In this document: positions 30,385-37,902 of the stretch, piece by piece
How positions within the stretch are numbered: the first letter of the stretch is position 1
Layout of the letters: each line of letters opens with the position of its first letter
DNA from: an uncultured Prevotellaceae bacterium
GTDB taxonomy: Bacteria > Bacteroidota > Bacteroidia > Bacteroidales > Bacteroidaceae
Assembly (NCBI GenBank): GCA_902768105.1
Contig: CACXJZ010000025.1
Span: 1 to 37,902 of the forward strand
DNA length: 37,902 nucleotides
Reading direction: 5' to 3'
Translations under genes and position numbers: made by a program
The notes under the pieces: generated by a model
What the model saw: only the letters and a program-made list of their open reading frames with translations
Database searches by the model: none
What the model was told of the DNA's origin: nothing

Positions 30385-31437
30385 CTATTTCTGTTCCTTT
30401 ACCAGATAAACGACTGTGGGTAGGTGGTCGCTGTAGCCGTTAAGCCACTGGCCTCCGGCATGTGTTCTGAGCGTGTTGCCCTTGTATTTGCCTTCCTGCT
30501 GGAAGAGGTAGTCACGACGGAACACCTGGTGTTTCAGGTATTTCAGCGTCGAGTAGTCCTTCTTGCCGTCCAGGTTCAGCAGCTTCGACGAGAGGATAAT
30601 CTGGTCGAACAGGTTCCAAGCGCCATTATACTGCAGCGTGCCTGTGCCTGATGCCAACACGTTCCACCAGGGGTTCCACAGACCCGTTTCAGGCTCTACT
30701 TCGCTGATCTCACGACGTGCACCCAGCTCCACAGCCATTGAGCGGTCCTGCGGGTCGTCGTTCATATCGCCCATGATGAAGATCTTGCAGTTGGGGTCTT
30801 CACGCAGCAAGGAGTCCTTCACCAGCTTGATCTGGCGGCCGCCCTCCTCACGATAGAAGGAGCCGGCAAAGCGGCTGGGCAGGTGGTTCACGATGACGGC
30901 TACATGCTCGCCTGCCAGCGTGCCGCTGACGGTAAAGAATCCGCGGGTGGCTCTCGCGCTGTCCTCAGGCAGTATATATATATAAGGTATCAATTTCACG
31001 TCGCGGATGGTGAAGAGCTTGGGGTTGTAGAGCAGGGCGCAATCGACGCCACGCTGATCAGGACCCTCGATGTGGCAGAACTGCATGTTGCGGGCAGCCA
31101 GCGGCTCCTGTGCGCAGAGGTCGGCCAGACACTTGGCGTTCTCCACCTCCGACACGCCAATGAAGGCACATCCCACCTTCGGCAGCATGTCTGTGCCCAG
31201 CTCGCTCAGCACGCGTGCCATGTTGCGCAGCTTGTTGGTGTACTTCATGCCCGTCCAGTGGTTGGCGCCCTGCGGCAGGTATTCATAGTCGTTATGACCC
31301 TCGTCGTGACAGGTGTCAAAAAGGTTCTCAAGATTGTAAAAGCCCACTGCATACACGGAGTATTTCTTGTTCTGGGCCTGGGCTGAAGCTACTCCAACCA
31401 GGAGTGCCAGCGCAATGAGGATTGATAGCTTTTTCAT
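30385..31437 (-). CDS. Secreted endonuclease/exonuclease/phosphatase family protein
   Basis: 350 aa from the ATG at 31437 (MKKLSILIALALLVGVASA, a signal peptide). An in-frame ATG at 31461 lies in the -7 box and is rejected. The EEP fold (DNase I-like) shows YNLENLFDT, the metal-binding Glu of GVSEVEN, RGVDCALLY, VNHLPSRFAG, GDMNDDP and the closing SDHLPTVVY, so the catalytic set is complete. Such proteins cut DNA, RNA or phosphoesters outside the cytoplasm. It is divergent from the outer-membrane protein at 31551, across a 113-base region with two facing-away promoters. Confidence 0.92.
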   Translation of the reverse strand: MKKLSILIALALLVGVASAQAQNKKYSVYAVGFYNLENLFDTCHDEGHNDYEYLPQGANHWTGMKYTNKLRNMARVLSELGTDMLPKVGCAFIGVSEVENAKCLADLCAQEPLAARNMQFCHIEGPDQRGVDCALLYNPKLFTIRDVKLIPYIYILPEDSARATRGFFTVSGTLAGEHVAVIVNHLPSRFAGSFYREEGGRQIKLVKDSLLREDPNCKIFIMGDMNDDPQDRSMAVELGARREISEVEPETGLWNPWWNVLASGTGTLQYNGAWNLFDQIILSSKLLNLDGKKDYSTLKYLKHQVFRRDYLFQQEGKYKGNTLRTHAGGQWLNGYSDHLPTVVYLVKEQK

Positions 31438-31458
31438 ATAGTTATAGATTTTATGCGA

Positions 31459-31466
31459 CAAAGATA
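31459..31466 (-). promoter_or_regulatory. Promoter -7 box for the nuclease-udk operon
   Basis: The minus strand reads TATCTTTG, 21 bases before the chosen ATG. It overlaps the alternative start at 31461. Confidence 0.6.
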
Positions 31467-31509
31467 AAAAAAAATTATGAATAATGAATGAATTATTGAA
31501 AAATTTTTT

Positions 31510-31517
31510 TATCTTTG
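31510..31517 (+). promoter_or_regulatory. Promoter -7 box for the outer-membrane/OB-fold operon
   Basis: TATCTTTG, 33 bases before the ATG at 31551. With 31459-31466 it makes a divergent pair 43 bases apart, so one regulator could control both sides. Confidence 0.6.
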
Positions 31518-31550
31518 CAGCAAATTACATTACTAATTAAATTTTAAACT

Positions 31551-34121
31551 ATGAAGAAAAAGCTGAAATTTGTTGTGATGGCTCTATGTTTTGCGCCCGC
31601 TGCAATGGCTCAGAATGTGGACACGACTCCACAGGTGACGTTGACAGACGAGCAGGAAGAGCAGGCCTTCACATTTACCGAAGCTCAGCTGGGCGAGGAT
31701 GATGACATGTCGCAGAACGTGACCATCATCGCATCGAACAACAATATCTACGCCTCTCAGGTGGGATATCTGTTCAGCCCAGTACGATTCAGGTATCGTG
31801 CTTTTAGCCAGAAGTACAACGAGATCTACATCAACGGTACTCCGATGAACGACATGGAGTCGGGACAGTTCCGTTATTCGCTCGTTGGCGGCCTAAACAA
31901 CCAGACTCGTGGCGTTGAAAACTCGTTACCGTTTGAAGTCAACAACTTCTCTATGACGGGCATCGGCGGATCAAACAACTACGACTTCCGCCCCAGTCAC
32001 TTCGCAGCAGGCCATCGTGCAACGCTGAGCCTGGCTAACCGAAACTACACCGTGCGCGGCATGTACACCTACAACACGGGACTCATGGAGAACGGTTGGG
32101 CATTTACTGCTAACGTAACCTATCGCTTTGCAGACACGAACACCTCGTACGTGAAAGGTACGTTCTACAATTCTCTGTCCTACTTCCTGGGACTGGAGAA
32201 GGTAATCAACGACCACCACGCCGTGTCGCTCGTCACATGGGGTAACCCCACGGAGCGTTCCACACAGGGTGCAGCGACTGACGAGAGCTACTGGCTCGCC
32301 AACAGCAGGTACTACAACCCCTACTGGGGCTACCAGAACGGTCACGTACGCAACTCACGCGTGGTAAACGACTTCTCACCCTCTGTCCTGCTCACGTGGG
32401 ACTGGAAAATCAAGCAGGGCATGAAGCTCACCACGAGCGTGTTTGGCAAGTACAGCTGGTACAAGGGCACCAAACTCAACTACAACAATGCCGACAACCC
32501 ACAGCCGGACTACTGGAAGAACCTGCCGTCGAGCTACTATGACGTGTGGGACCCCACAGACCTCCAGAACCGTACGCTGCAGGGTTACTACGACTTCTAT
32601 ACCGTCCGCACCTACATGATGGGCAGTGAGGAGGCACGCCAGATTAACTTCGACCAGCTGTACTACATGAACCATCAGGCCAGCGCACAGGGCGTTGACG
32701 CTATGTATTTCATACAGGCCAAGCACATCGACAACCTCAATCTGACGGTTGCCTCCACCCTGAAGACGGAGCTGGGCAAGTATTCGGCCTTCAATATGGG
32801 TCTGCAGCTGGCTACCAACAAGGCTAAGCACTACCAGACGATGGATGATATGCTGGGCGCAGCAACGTATCACAATATCAACAGCTACGCGCTCACCAAC
32901 TACGCTCCCGGCTCTGACGAGGTGCAGTACGACCTGAACAACCCCAATGCCCTTGTGGGTGTGGGCGACAAGTTCGGCTACGACTACAATATCCTGGTCA
33001 ACAAGGCTGGCCTCTGGGCCAACTACACTTACAAGCGCGGTCGCCTGCAGACATTCATCGCAGGACGCATTGCCGGCACACTGATGCAGCGTGACGGTAA
33101 GATGCGCAACGGTATGGCTCCCACCAACTCGTATGGCAAGAGCGGCACGGGTCGCTTCCTCGACGGTGGCGGTAAGATAGGCCTGAACTACAACCTGGGC
33201 GCAGGCAACACCATCCTGCTGGGTGCAGGCTACGAGTGGCGTGCTCCGCAGGCACAGTCTGCCTTCGCTGCTCCTGAAGTCAACAACGACTTCGTGAATA
33301 ACCTCAAGAACGAGCGCGTATTCAGCAGCGAGATCGGTTACAACTTCCAGACCTCTTGGCTGAAGGCGAACGTCAGCGGTTATTATAATAAGGTCACCAA
33401 CGGAACGGAGTGGCAGAACTTCTACTTCGACGACATCAACTCCTTCTCGTACGTCTCTATGACAAACATCAGGAAAGAGTATTACGGCGTCGAGCTGGGT
33501 GCACGCTTCAAGCTGGCCGAGTTCCTCGACCTGAAGGCTATCGGCACCTGGAGCGAGGCTCGCAACACGAACAATGCGAACGTTCGCTACATGAACTCTA
33601 CACAGGGTACGTATCATGACGACATCGTGATGAACGAGGGCATGCGTGAGTCAGGCACTCCACTGTCGGCCTACAACATCGGCCTGAGCTACCACTCTAA
33701 CGGCTGGTACATCGACCTGAACGGTAACTACTACGATCGCATCTACCTGAGTTACTCTCCCAGCTACCGCTATCAGACGACGCTCACCACGATGGGTAAC
33801 ATCGACAACGAGGGTAACTACATCGTGCCCGATCAGACGAAGGGACGCGGAGGATTCATGCTCGACCTCTCTATTGGTAAGTCGCTTCGCCTGAAGCGCG
33901 GCAAGCAGCTTTCACTCAACCTCTCTATAACCAACCTGCTCAATAATACCCATATCTGTTCAGGCGGTTACGAGCAGAGCCGAAGCGACTACACCGTGAA
34001 GCAGAACGACGACGGTACAACTGTCCTCAACAACATGCGTGCCTACAGATTCTCTCTCAATCCGAAGAAATACTACGCGTATGGTATTAATGGTATGCTG
34101 AATATCACTTACAGATTCTAA
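31551..34121 (+). CDS. Outer-membrane beta-barrel receptor-like protein
   Basis: 856 aa. Signal peptide (1-20, ending AMA). A plug-like N-terminal region (about 50-150: INGTPMNDMESGQFRYSLVGGLNN) is followed by a long barrel of beta strands, ending in the classic terminal strand GINGMLNITYRF with a final Phe. It lacks the carboxypeptidase-like extension of the larger protein at 1918. No SusD gene follows. Instead a DUF5689-like lipoprotein gene starts 14 bases later, so the two form one operon. It may import or bind what the divergent nuclease releases. Confidence 0.88.
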   Translation: MKKKLKFVVMALCFAPAAMAQNVDTTPQVTLTDEQEEQAFTFTEAQLGEDDDMSQNVTIIASNNNIYASQVGYLFSPVRFRYRAFSQKYNEIYINGTPMNDMESGQFRYSLVGGLNNQTRGVENSLPFEVNNFSMTGIGGSNNYDFRPSHFAAGHRATLSLANRNYTVRGMYTYNTGLMENGWAFTANVTYRFADTNTSYVKGTFYNSLSYFLGLEKVINDHHAVSLVTWGNPTERSTQGAATDESYWLANSRYYNPYWGYQNGHVRNSRVVNDFSPSVLLTWDWKIKQGMKLTTSVFGKYSWYKGTKLNYNNADNPQPDYWKNLPSSYYDVWDPTDLQNRTLQGYYDFYTVRTYMMGSEEARQINFDQLYYMNHQASAQGVDAMYFIQAKHIDNLNLTVASTLKTELGKYSAFNMGLQLATNKAKHYQTMDDMLGAATYHNINSYALTNYAPGSDEVQYDLNNPNALVGVGDKFGYDYNILVNKAGLWANYTYKRGRLQTFIAGRIAGTLMQRDGKMRNGMAPTNSYGKSGTGRFLDGGGKIGLNYNLGAGNTILLGAGYEWRAPQAQSAFAAPEVNNDFVNNLKNERVFSSEIGYNFQTSWLKANVSGYYNKVTNGTEWQNFYFDDINSFSYVSMTNIRKEYYGVELGARFKLAEFLDLKAIGTWSEARNTNNANVRYMNSTQGTYHDDIVMNEGMRESGTPLSAYNIGLSYHSNGWYIDLNGNYYDRIYLSYSPSYRYQTTLTTMGNIDNEGNYIVPDQTKGRGGFMLDLSIGKSLRLKRGKQLSLNLSITNLLNNTHICSGGYEQSRSDYTVKQNDDGTTVLNNMRAYRFSLNPKKYYAYGINGMLNITYRF

Positions 34122-34135
34122 AACACGTCAAGACA

Positions 34136-34978
34136 ATGAAACAGATTAAATATATTCTTTTTGCATTGGCATGCACACTGTGTGCATCTTGCATGGACGG
34201 TGATGATGGTGACTGGACTGACCCCGCAACTGAGGAGACCGCCAGTTCATTCGGCAACCCGTACATTACAGAGAGCAATCTCATCACGATAGCTCAGCTG
34301 AAGAGCACGTTCAAGAGTGTCATTGACAATGGCTCCTATACTTTGATTGAGAAACCCATGCAGATTAAGGGTGTGGTTACTGGCAACGACATTGGTGGAA
34401 ACATCTATAACGAAGTTGTCATTCAGGACGAGACGGGTGCTTTCATCATTGACATCGCTCAGGGTGGACTCTACGGATACATGCCTGTAGGACAGGAAAT
34501 CCTGGTCGATCTGCAGGGACTGTACATTGGCGGCTACGGCAAACAGGGACAGATTGGTACGCTCTACACCAGTAAGAGCGGCTCCACCTACGTCAGCCGT
34601 ATGGCACGTGCCGTTTGGCAGCAGCATTTCAAGCTCTTGGGCAAGAAGACCGTTACGCCTATCGAGGTGACAGACATCAAGCAGCTTAACCTCGATGCTG
34701 ACTGTGGCAAGCTGATTACGTTGAGAGGCGTCACCATCAGCGAGGCTAACGGCACCAATATCTATGCTCCTACCGACGGAAGCGCCACCGTACAGGCTAA
34801 CTGCGTGAACCGTACGTTTAATGGAATCAACAAGAACAGCCTCGTGCTGCGTACGAGCACCTATGCTAAGTTTGCCAACGTTATCATGCCTACGGGAACT
34901 GTCGATGTGACAGGTGTTGCTACCCGTTACAACAATACCTGGCAGATCCTGATGCGTAATGCGAGCGATGTGAAATAA
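34136..34978 (+). CDS. DUF5689-type OB-fold lipoprotein, 280 aa
   Basis: A lipoprotein signal ends CASC (acylated Cys19), with an acidic tether (MDGDDGDWTDP). Two OB-fold-like beta modules follow (about 60-150: IEKPMQIKGVVTGNDIGGNIYNEVVIQDETGAFIID; about 170-280: GKLITLRGVTISEANGTN ... GTVDVTGVATRYNNTWQILM). OB folds of this type often bind nucleic acids or sugars. It lies 14 bases after the receptor gene and is probably an outer-surface partner of it. Ligand binding is inference. Confidence 0.85.
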   Translation: MKQIKYILFALACTLCASCMDGDDGDWTDPATEETASSFGNPYITESNLITIAQLKSTFKSVIDNGSYTLIEKPMQIKGVVTGNDIGGNIYNEVVIQDETGAFIIDIAQGGLYGYMPVGQEILVDLQGLYIGGYGKQGQIGTLYTSKSGSTYVSRMARAVWQQHFKLLGKKTVTPIEVTDIKQLNLDADCGKLITLRGVTISEANGTNIYAPTDGSATVQANCVNRTFNGINKNSLVLRTSTYAKFANVIMPTGTVDVTGVATRYNNTWQILMRNASDVK

Positions 34979-35008
34979 TAAAGAACAAAAGAATTAAAAA
35001 TTAACGAT

Positions 35009-36808
35009 ATGAAAAAGATTGCATATTCATTGATTGCGTTGGCTATGTCGGCCTTCACATTCACCAGTTGCGAGGATGTCCCCGCTCCGTTCACCCAGCC
35101 TGATGACCCGAGTGGCGGCGGCGGTGGTGGCGGCACCATTATTGTAGATCCCACAGGAAGCGGTACGGTGGCTGACCCGTATAACGTGCAGGCAGCCCTC
35201 GATATTGCCAAGGCTATGTCTGGCGACGATGCCGCCAAGGAAGTCGTAGCTGCCGGTTACATCTCATCTATTGAAGAGATTGACACCGAAGGCACTTATG
35301 GCAATGCTACCTATTACATCTCTGACGACAAGGACGGTAAGTCCAACAAGCTGGAGGTTTATCGTGGCTACGGACTGAATGGTCAGAAGTTCAACGCCAA
35401 AGACGCTACCATCATCAAGCAAGGTGACTTTGTAGTCGTTTCTGGCGGCCTCGTGAACTTCAAGGGCTCCACGCCTGAGTTTACTCAGGGCAGCAAGATT
35501 CTGTCTATCAACGGACAGGGTGGCGGTACTGAGCCCAGCGGCGAGACGCTTGGCACGAAGGATAATCCGTTGACCATTGATCAGGCACTGGCTGAGATCA
35601 ACAAGCTGGCCGACGGTGGCGAGAGCTCACAGTTCGCATACGTAAAGGGTAAGGTGGTGAAGGTGACCACCAACCAGGCTAACTTCGAGAAGTATGGCAA
35701 CCTGAACTACCTCATCTCTGTTGACGGCACAGAAAACGGTAAGGAAATAACCGTCTATAGCGGTGATGGACTCGACGGTGCAAAGTTCACCAGCATCAAC
35801 GACCTTGCCCAGGGTGACGAGGTGGTCATCTATGGTAAGCTCTACAAGTATGTGAACAAGAATACAGGTGCCGTAACGCCTGAGATCAACAAGGGCAACT
35901 ACCTCGTAAGCCTCGTCAAAGGCTCTGGCGGTGGTGGTGACACGCCTTCAGGAGAGACGCTTGGCACGAAGGATTCACCTCTGAATGTAGCCCAGGCATT
36001 GGAACTGATCAATGCATTGGCTGACAAGGCCGAGAGTGAGAAATTCGCATATGTCAAGGGTAAGGTGGTGAAGGTTACTACCAATCAGACCAACTTCGAA
36101 AAGTATGGCAACCTGAACTACCTCATCTCAGATGATGGTACCGAGAATAGCACCATTACCGTCTATAGCGGTGATGGCCTCAACGGAGCCAAGTTCAGTG
36201 GTCCTGGCGACCTCGAGCCCGGTGATGAGGTAATTGTCTATGGTAAGCTCTACAAGTACGTTAACAACTCCGGTGCAGTTACGCCTGAAATCAACAAGGG
36301 CAACTACCTTGTAAGCCTCGTCAAAGGCCAAGGCGGTGGCGGTGGCGATGAGCCAGGTGGCGGCAGCGAGCCTGGCGGCGGTGCGGAAGCCGGTAGCAGT
36401 ATAACCGTTGTTACTGCTGACTTAGGACTTGGTAATCAGGAGAAGCCAAGTACACTGACACTTAGTGATGGCACAACCCTGACCTTTAGTGATGGTGGAA
36501 ATAAGAACGCCCCTGCATATTATAATACTGGTACTGCTCTGCGTATGTACCCACAGAATACGATGGTTATCAATGCTGGCAGTAAGAAGATTGTTTCTAT
36601 TGAAATTGTCTGTGACGAGTATAATGGTACATTGTACAATGCTAGTGGAGATATCACTGTCAATAGCACAAAGATGACGATTGATGGCACGAGCTTAAAG
36701 TTTACAGGCCCCAATGCTTCTACTGCTACAGTAGCAAATGCTTCTTCGACGACAGGTGCAGCCAGTCAATTGCGTATGAAGACGCTGATTATCACTTACG
36801 CAAAGTAA
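35009..36808 (+). CDS. Multi-OB-fold surface lipoprotein, 599 aa
   Basis: A lipoprotein signal ends FTSC (Cys21), then an acidic, Gly-rich tether. Three OB-fold-like modules follow (about 50-168, 178-306 and 315-441). Modules 2 and 3 share long identical runs (KGKVVKVTTNQ, EKYGNLNYLIS, GKLYKYVN, NKGNYLVSLVKG), a duplication with a 137-codon period. Gly-rich linkers separate them. A different beta-rich C-terminal domain (about 460-599) ends the protein. It lies 30 bases after the DUF5689 gene. OB modules in tandem suggest binding of a long polymer such as DNA or RNA; this is inferred. Confidence 0.87.
   Translation: MKKIAYSLIALAMSAFTFTSCEDVPAPFTQPDDPSGGGGGGGTIIVDPTGSGTVADPYNVQAALDIAKAMSGDDAAKEVVAAGYISSIEEIDTEGTYGNATYYISDDKDGKSNKLEVYRGYGLNGQKFNAKDATIIKQGDFVVVSGGLVNFKGSTPEFTQGSKILSINGQGGGTEPSGETLGTKDNPLTIDQALAEINKLADGGESSQFAYVKGKVVKVTTNQANFEKYGNLNYLISVDGTENGKEITVYSGDGLDGAKFTSINDLAQGDEVVIYGKLYKYVNKNTGAVTPEINKGNYLVSLVKGSGGGGDTPSGETLGTKDSPLNVAQALELINALADKAESEKFAYVKGKVVKVTTNQTNFEKYGNLNYLISDDGTENSTITVYSGDGLNGAKFSGPGDLEPGDEVIVYGKLYKYVNNSGAVTPEINKGNYLVSLVKGQGGGGGDEPGGGSEPGGGAEAGSSITVVTADLGLGNQEKPSTLTLSDGTTLTFSDGGNKNAPAYYNTGTALRMYPQNTMVINAGSKKIVSIEIVCDEYNGTLYNASGDITVNSTKMTIDGTSLKFTGPNASTATVANASSTTGAASQLRMKTLIITYAK
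35551..36320 (+). repeat. Tandem duplication encoding OB modules 2 and 3
   Basis: The DNA of the two modules matches closely with an offset of 411 bases in the first half and 405 near the end (a 6-base net deletion in the second half). High DNA identity points to a recent duplication. Confidence 0.8.
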
Positions 36809-36829
36809 CCCTCTGTTACATACAACAAG

Positions 36830-36863
36830 AAAACCGACGGTCTCGCAAGACCGCCGGTTTTTT
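36830..36863. terminator. Bidirectional terminator
   Basis: The stem AAACCGACGGTCT-CGCA-AGACCGCCGGTTT is followed by T on the plus strand and preceded by A on the same strand, so it can end both the OB-fold operon and the GGGtGRT transcript. Confidence 0.85.
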
Positions 36864-36884
36864 ATTAGCATTGCTCGTGTTCGT

Positions 36885-37901
36885 TTACTTCTTGTTCAGA
36901 GCGAGGTCGATAGCAACGGCGATGGCAACCGTAGCACCTACCATCGGGTTGTTACCAATACCCAGGAAGCCCATCATCTCCACGTGAGCGGGAACAGAAG
37001 AGCTACCAGCGAACTGAGCGTCACTGTGCATGCGGCCCAGCGTGTCGGTCATACCGTAAGAAGCGGGACCTGCAGCCATGTTGTCGGGGTGCAGCGTACG
37101 ACCCGTACCACCACCAGAAGCTACTGAGAAGTAAGGCTTGCCGGCGAGCACGCGCTCCTTCTTGTATGTACCAGCAACGGGGTGCTGGAAGCGGGTGGGG
37201 TTGGTAGAGTTACCCGTGATGCTGACATCCACGTTCTCGTGCCACAGGATAGCCACGCCCTCGCGAACGTCGTCGGCACCGTAGCACTTCACCTTCAGGC
37301 GGCTGGGGTTGTTGCCATAGGGAATCTCCTTGACAATCTTCAGCTCAGAGGTGTAGTAGTCAAACTGTGTCTGGACATAGGTGAAGCCGTTGATGCGGCT
37401 GATAATCTGGGCAGCGTCCTTGCCAAGACCGTTCAGGATGACGCGCAGAGGCTTCTGGCGTACCTTGTTGGCCATCTCGGCAATCTTGATGGCACCCTCG
37501 GCAGCTGCGAAGCTCTCGTGACCTGCCAGGAAGGCAAAGCACTCGGTCTCCTCGCGGAGCAGACGGGCAGCCAGGTTACCATGACCCAGACCTACCTTAC
37601 GGTCATCAGCTACAGAACCGGGGATGCAGAACGACTGCAGACCGATACCGATAGCCTCGGCAGCGTCAGCAGCAGTCTTCACGCCCTTCTTGATGGCGAT
37701 GGCGGCACCGCAGACGTATGCCCACTTAGCATTCTCGAAGCAGATACGCTGGGTGTCCTCACACATCTGGTAGGGATCAACGCCTGCCTTGTCACAAATC
37801 TCGTTGGCCTCTTCAATACTGTTGATGCCATTCTCCTTCAGAGCAGCAAGAACCTGGTTGATACGGCGCTCCTGACTCTCAAACTGTACTTTTCTAATCA
37901 T
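36885..37901 (-). CDS. GGGtGRT-family protein, complete, 338 aa
   Basis: The signature SVASGGGTGRTLHPDNMAAGPASYGMTD names the family (GGGtGRT, as I recall Pfam PF14057), whose biochemical function is not known to me. The protein is soluble and Gly/Ala-rich, with no signal peptide. It has conserved cysteines (EICDKAG, CEDTQRICFE, VCGAAI) and a second glycine-rich end (GFLGIGNNPMVGATVAIAVAI). The start at 37901 sits at the window edge, so the promoter is not visible. Family members are often near iron-sulfur genes, as I recall; this cannot be checked here. Confidence 0.88.
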   Translation of the reverse strand: MIRKVQFESQERRINQVLAALKENGINSIEEANEICDKAGVDPYQMCEDTQRICFENAKWAYVCGAAIAIKKGVKTAADAAEAIGIGLQSFCIPGSVADDRKVGLGHGNLAARLLREETECFAFLAGHESFAAAEGAIKIAEMANKVRQKPLRVILNGLGKDAAQIISRINGFTYVQTQFDYYTSELKIVKEIPYGNNPSRLKVKCYGADDVREGVAILWHENVDVSITGNSTNPTRFQHPVAGTYKKERVLAGKPYFSVASGGGTGRTLHPDNMAAGPASYGMTDTLGRMHSDAQFAGSSSVPAHVEMMGFLGIGNNPMVGATVAIAVAIDLALNKK

Positions 37902-37902
37902 A

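Noticed and set aside
32376-33617. A 413-codon minus-strand frame opposite the receptor at 31551
   Set aside because: It is the complement of beta-barrel coding sequence with no start signal of its own.

Overview
The window looks like a chromosomal segment of a Bacteroidales bacterium, most like Prevotella. The evidence is the repeated Bacteroidetes-type promoter -7 box (TAnnTTTG, usually TACCTTTG or TATCTTTG) ahead of many genes, a C10 peptidase with a Por-type C-terminal sorting tail, TonB-receptor-like outer-membrane proteins, SCSC-style lipoproteins, DUF4369 and DUF5689-like proteins, and a GGGtGRT protein. No prophage, CRISPR array or complete insertion sequence was seen. All family names come from reading the translated sequence and from memory; no search was run.

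Layout. 1-1774 (-) is the 5' part of a large exported protein that runs off the left edge. 1918-5070 (+) is a large carboxypeptidase-regulatory-domain/TonB-like outer-membrane protein. 5282-6040 is a decayed patch: GC-rich palindromes, a frameshifted remnant of a mobile-element replication-type gene, a 160-bp nested inverted repeat and a second coding remnant. 6027-7974 holds a divergent pair of AraC-type regulators. A tRNA-Arg(CCG) follows, then asnA facing dnaX tail-to-tail with overlapping stops. 11357-17724 (+) carries an SLC13-type anion transporter, an FtsB/DivIC-like protein, a small membrane protein, a DUF4369 lipoprotein, pyrC, a stand-alone MetH reactivation domain and a membrane metallophosphoesterase. 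17752-19262 (-) holds plsC and a dolichol-phosphate-mannose-synthase-like glycosyltransferase, facing mfd (19384-22770, +). A 560-bp intergenic region follows with a candidate structured RNA and a second nested inverted repeat. Then come a secreted C10 protease with a 56-aa peptide gene, hsp20, a TPR sensor kinase, and a divergent locus at 29227-36808. The right edge carries a GGGtGRT-family gene.

The most interesting themes are these. (1) GC-rich hairpin elements (cores such as CCTCCCC-TTTT-GGGGAGG) sit in frame inside coding genes: several in mfd, one in pyrC, perhaps one in the outer-membrane protein at 1918, and two free copies between genes. They encode Pro/Gly/Ser-rich surface-loop-like inserts, as Rickettsia palindromic elements do. 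(2) Two intergenic loci share one architecture without sharing sequence: arms made of short iterated units, an inner inverted repeat and a TATA-rich centre. One lies immediately upstream of a decayed replication-type gene. (3) The locus 29227-36808 joins a secreted endonuclease/phosphatase and uridine kinase operon, divergent from an outer-membrane receptor and two OB-fold-like lipoproteins. It is a plausible extracellular nucleic-acid capture and salvage system.
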